NCBI GenBank assembly: GCA_946965045.2
Contig: OX337230.1
Location: forward strand, 2,666,001 to 2,730,000
From: Epithemia pelagica
Taxonomy: Eukaryota > Bacillariophyta > Bacillariophyceae > Surirellales > Surirellaceae
Length of the DNA: 64,000 bases
Direction: 5' to 3'
How positions within the stretch are numbered: the first letter of the stretch is position 1; every line of letters begins with the position of its first letter. A program made the position numbers and the translations under genes. Of the stretch, positions 62,521 through 64,000 are shown in pieces. The notes beneath the pieces are model-generated. The model saw only the letters and a list, made by a program, of their open reading frames with translations, was not told the DNA's origin and ran no database searches.

Positions 62521-63999
62521 ACCGGTCTGCGCAAGAACCAAATCACTCTTTCGAGCACGAAGACTCTTCTTTTTAGTGTCTCGGCCACTGATAACAGTCT
62601 TCCCAAAATGCGCACAAAGATGGGAAGCAACTATCTCTGCTTGTTGCCAGTTGATTCCAGATTGTGTGATCATGGCTTGGGTCTCTATGGCGTTCATTTT
62701 ATGAGCCACAAACACACCAGGACACTTGGGTACAGCCGACTGGAAAGCCTTCGGGTACCGGGAAGCAATGAGACGAAGGAGATGCGTTGCTGCTACTTCT
62801 TTGTTAGGCAGCTTTGCATATAGTTCTGGCTCACTGGTGTCGAAGACTTGCTCTTTGTCTAGCTCTTCGTCTGCTCCTTTCGTGCTTTCTACTGGCTCAA
62901 ACTGTGACAGCAAATCATCAAGGAATGGGAATTCAAATTCATTGCATTGGAGACGGTGGTAATCTTTGGAGCGAGGGATGCGGATCAAACAAGCAGTGCT
63001 TCCATTTGTCAATGGAACTTGAAAGATCTTGTATTTGCCTTTCGTCTTCTTCTCAAAATTTGTGATATCTCGGAGAACACCTTGCATTGCCATCTTGTTG
63101 ATAGGATCTATTCCAAGTTTGTTCATTGTTGGCACAGAAATTTGTGGCTGCGGTGTAATGATAAGACTAGAACTGTCCACTTTGTTAGCGAGTCGTTCAT
63201 CGGCACGCCGTTGGAGCTCTTGACCAAGAGCAATCAATGTCGGCACAACCCCCTGCTCAAACTTTTTTGGATTACGCCAAAATGCTTTTCTGAGATGATT
63301 TGGCTTCATCCACCGTGGAAGGATTGATTTCTCCCATACTACTTGCTGAATCATCTCATGGTCTTCTAGTCGTTCATGGTATTCCAAAGTCTCTTTTTTG
63401 TTTCGGGGAATTTGGTCATCACAGAAGGTTATGGCACGTTTTGGCAGCTGATCCTTTTGTTGATTGCCATTGCTGACCAACTTTGATCTCTGCATGTTCA
63501 AAGCAGACAATAAGTGGTCTTGGAAAGCCTTAATTCCATTGATACGAAGAGGACGGGGACAATGATCAGGTTCGACATAAGGAGGCATTATGCTTTGATC
63601 TTCTATGCCCAATGCCAACCAAATAAACCATTTATTCTCTGTCTAAGAAATAGGGTCGTTGGGGCTTTTGCGATCCTTGAATTTCCTCTGGAAAAACCTG
63701 ATTTCAGTGTCCAAGAAGAGAGATTCCCAGGATCTGGCTTTCATCAGCTGTCCAGATTGTGCTTTCGTCATCAAACCAAGCTGAATGAACATTTCAATGC
63801 GCTGTTCTTCATCTAGACCACACAGATTGCCAATGCTCCAGCTATGAGAGGCAGGGAGATACAATCCATAGTGTTGTTGGTGAGTTTTTGACACATGATA
63901 CAACAGGAAGAGAAATTCTTGTTTCACAGCATCCGTCATGACAGACACCAATATCTCAACGGGAATGTCAGAAAGTCTGCATGACATTGGCCGGCACAT
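62521..63999 (-). pseudogene. Unknown gene cut by LTR insertion, one in-frame TAG
   Basis: The minus frame is open from 63999 (Met; it may start beyond the window) to the LTR junction, except for TAG at 63643-63645. Before the stop: LSDIPVEILVSVMTDAVKQE, YGLYLPASHSWSIGNLCGLD. After it, in the same frame: TENKWFIWLALGIEDQS, RPLRINGIKAFQDHLLSALN, WMKPNHLRKAFWRNPKKFEQ, KYKIFQVPLTNGSTACLIRI, VAATHLLRLIASRYPKAFQS, INWQQAEIVASHLCAHFGKT. About 490 codons are preserved. The last native residues are LVLAQTG; the LTR adds CF and a stop at 62512-62514. I recognise no catalytic domain. It may be a TE-associated multi-copy diatom family. Confidence 0.55.
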
Positions 64000-64000
64000 T

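Noticed and set aside
1-64000. A cooperating, previously undescribed gene system (defence island, biosynthetic cluster)
   Set aside because: Adjacent recognisable features are unrelated mobile-element remnants; no set of intact neighbouring genes shares orientation, regulation or plausible joint function.

Overview
This window looks like nuclear DNA of a diatom or a close stramenopile relative. The evidence is the retroelement types rather than any host marker: Copia-type pol fragments resemble the diatom CoDi groups (RT text such as SSDGLMFTLIIDA and YIDDLLIIS), a gene remnant carries the diatom-typical FGRGG...GGRF domain (DUF6824 type), and there are telomere-like CCCTAA runs. There are no operons, rRNA or convincing tRNA genes. 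I found no intact housekeeping gene. Most of the 64 kb is a graveyard of nested, truncated and frameshifted transposable elements, with a few open reading frames of unknown function and many short tandem duplications. All family assignments come from reading motifs by eye; no database search was possible.

Layout. 0.7-9.7 kb is a mosaic of retroelement scraps on both strands: non-LTR RT, Copia integrase, Copia pre-RT and RT, and other RT/RNase H pieces. It also holds one clean 179-codon ORF (6890-7429) and a 48/59-bp minisatellite (8941-9425) open in all six frames. 9.6-12.1 kb has three better preserved unknown ORFs, including a divergent pair (minus from 11342, plus from 11583). 12.7-15.0 kb is a decayed minus-strand gag-like gene. 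15.1-20.9 kb holds dispersed and tandem repeats, a 178-bp satellite, an RT scrap and the FGRGG-domain gene broken by in-frame TGA codons. 21.2-28.0 kb contains decayed unknown genes on both strands, including an HxD (2-oxoglutarate oxygenase-like) family member and a gene built of 43-residue repeats. 29.3-31.1 kb has more non-LTR and RT/RNase H fragments.

32.4-35.1 kb is the best preserved element: a minus-strand Copia fragment (integrase C-terminus, RT, RNase H) with two frameshifts. 36.8-38.6 kb and 59.5-62.5 kb are two copies, in the same orientation, of the 5' part (LTR or leader plus gag) of one LTR retrotransposon. The second copy ends at a ...AAACA terminus at 62520 that cuts off the 3' end of a long unknown minus-strand gene (62521-63999). 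40-49 kb has tandem repeats, a decayed RGG-repeat gene and unknown ORFs. 50.1-51.1 kb is a Helitron-type N-terminal (DUF6570-like) remnant. 55.1-59.4 kb has a second HxD family member, a Copia RT piece fused in frame to a SWIM zinc finger, then hAT-like and PiggyBac-like transposase remnants.

Functionally, nothing here forms a convincing cooperating system. The most informative features are how recently the genes decayed (single stop codons in otherwise coherent frames), the fused TE ORF, a telomere-like insert flanked by a 17-bp direct repeat, and several small protein families with two or more copies inside the window.
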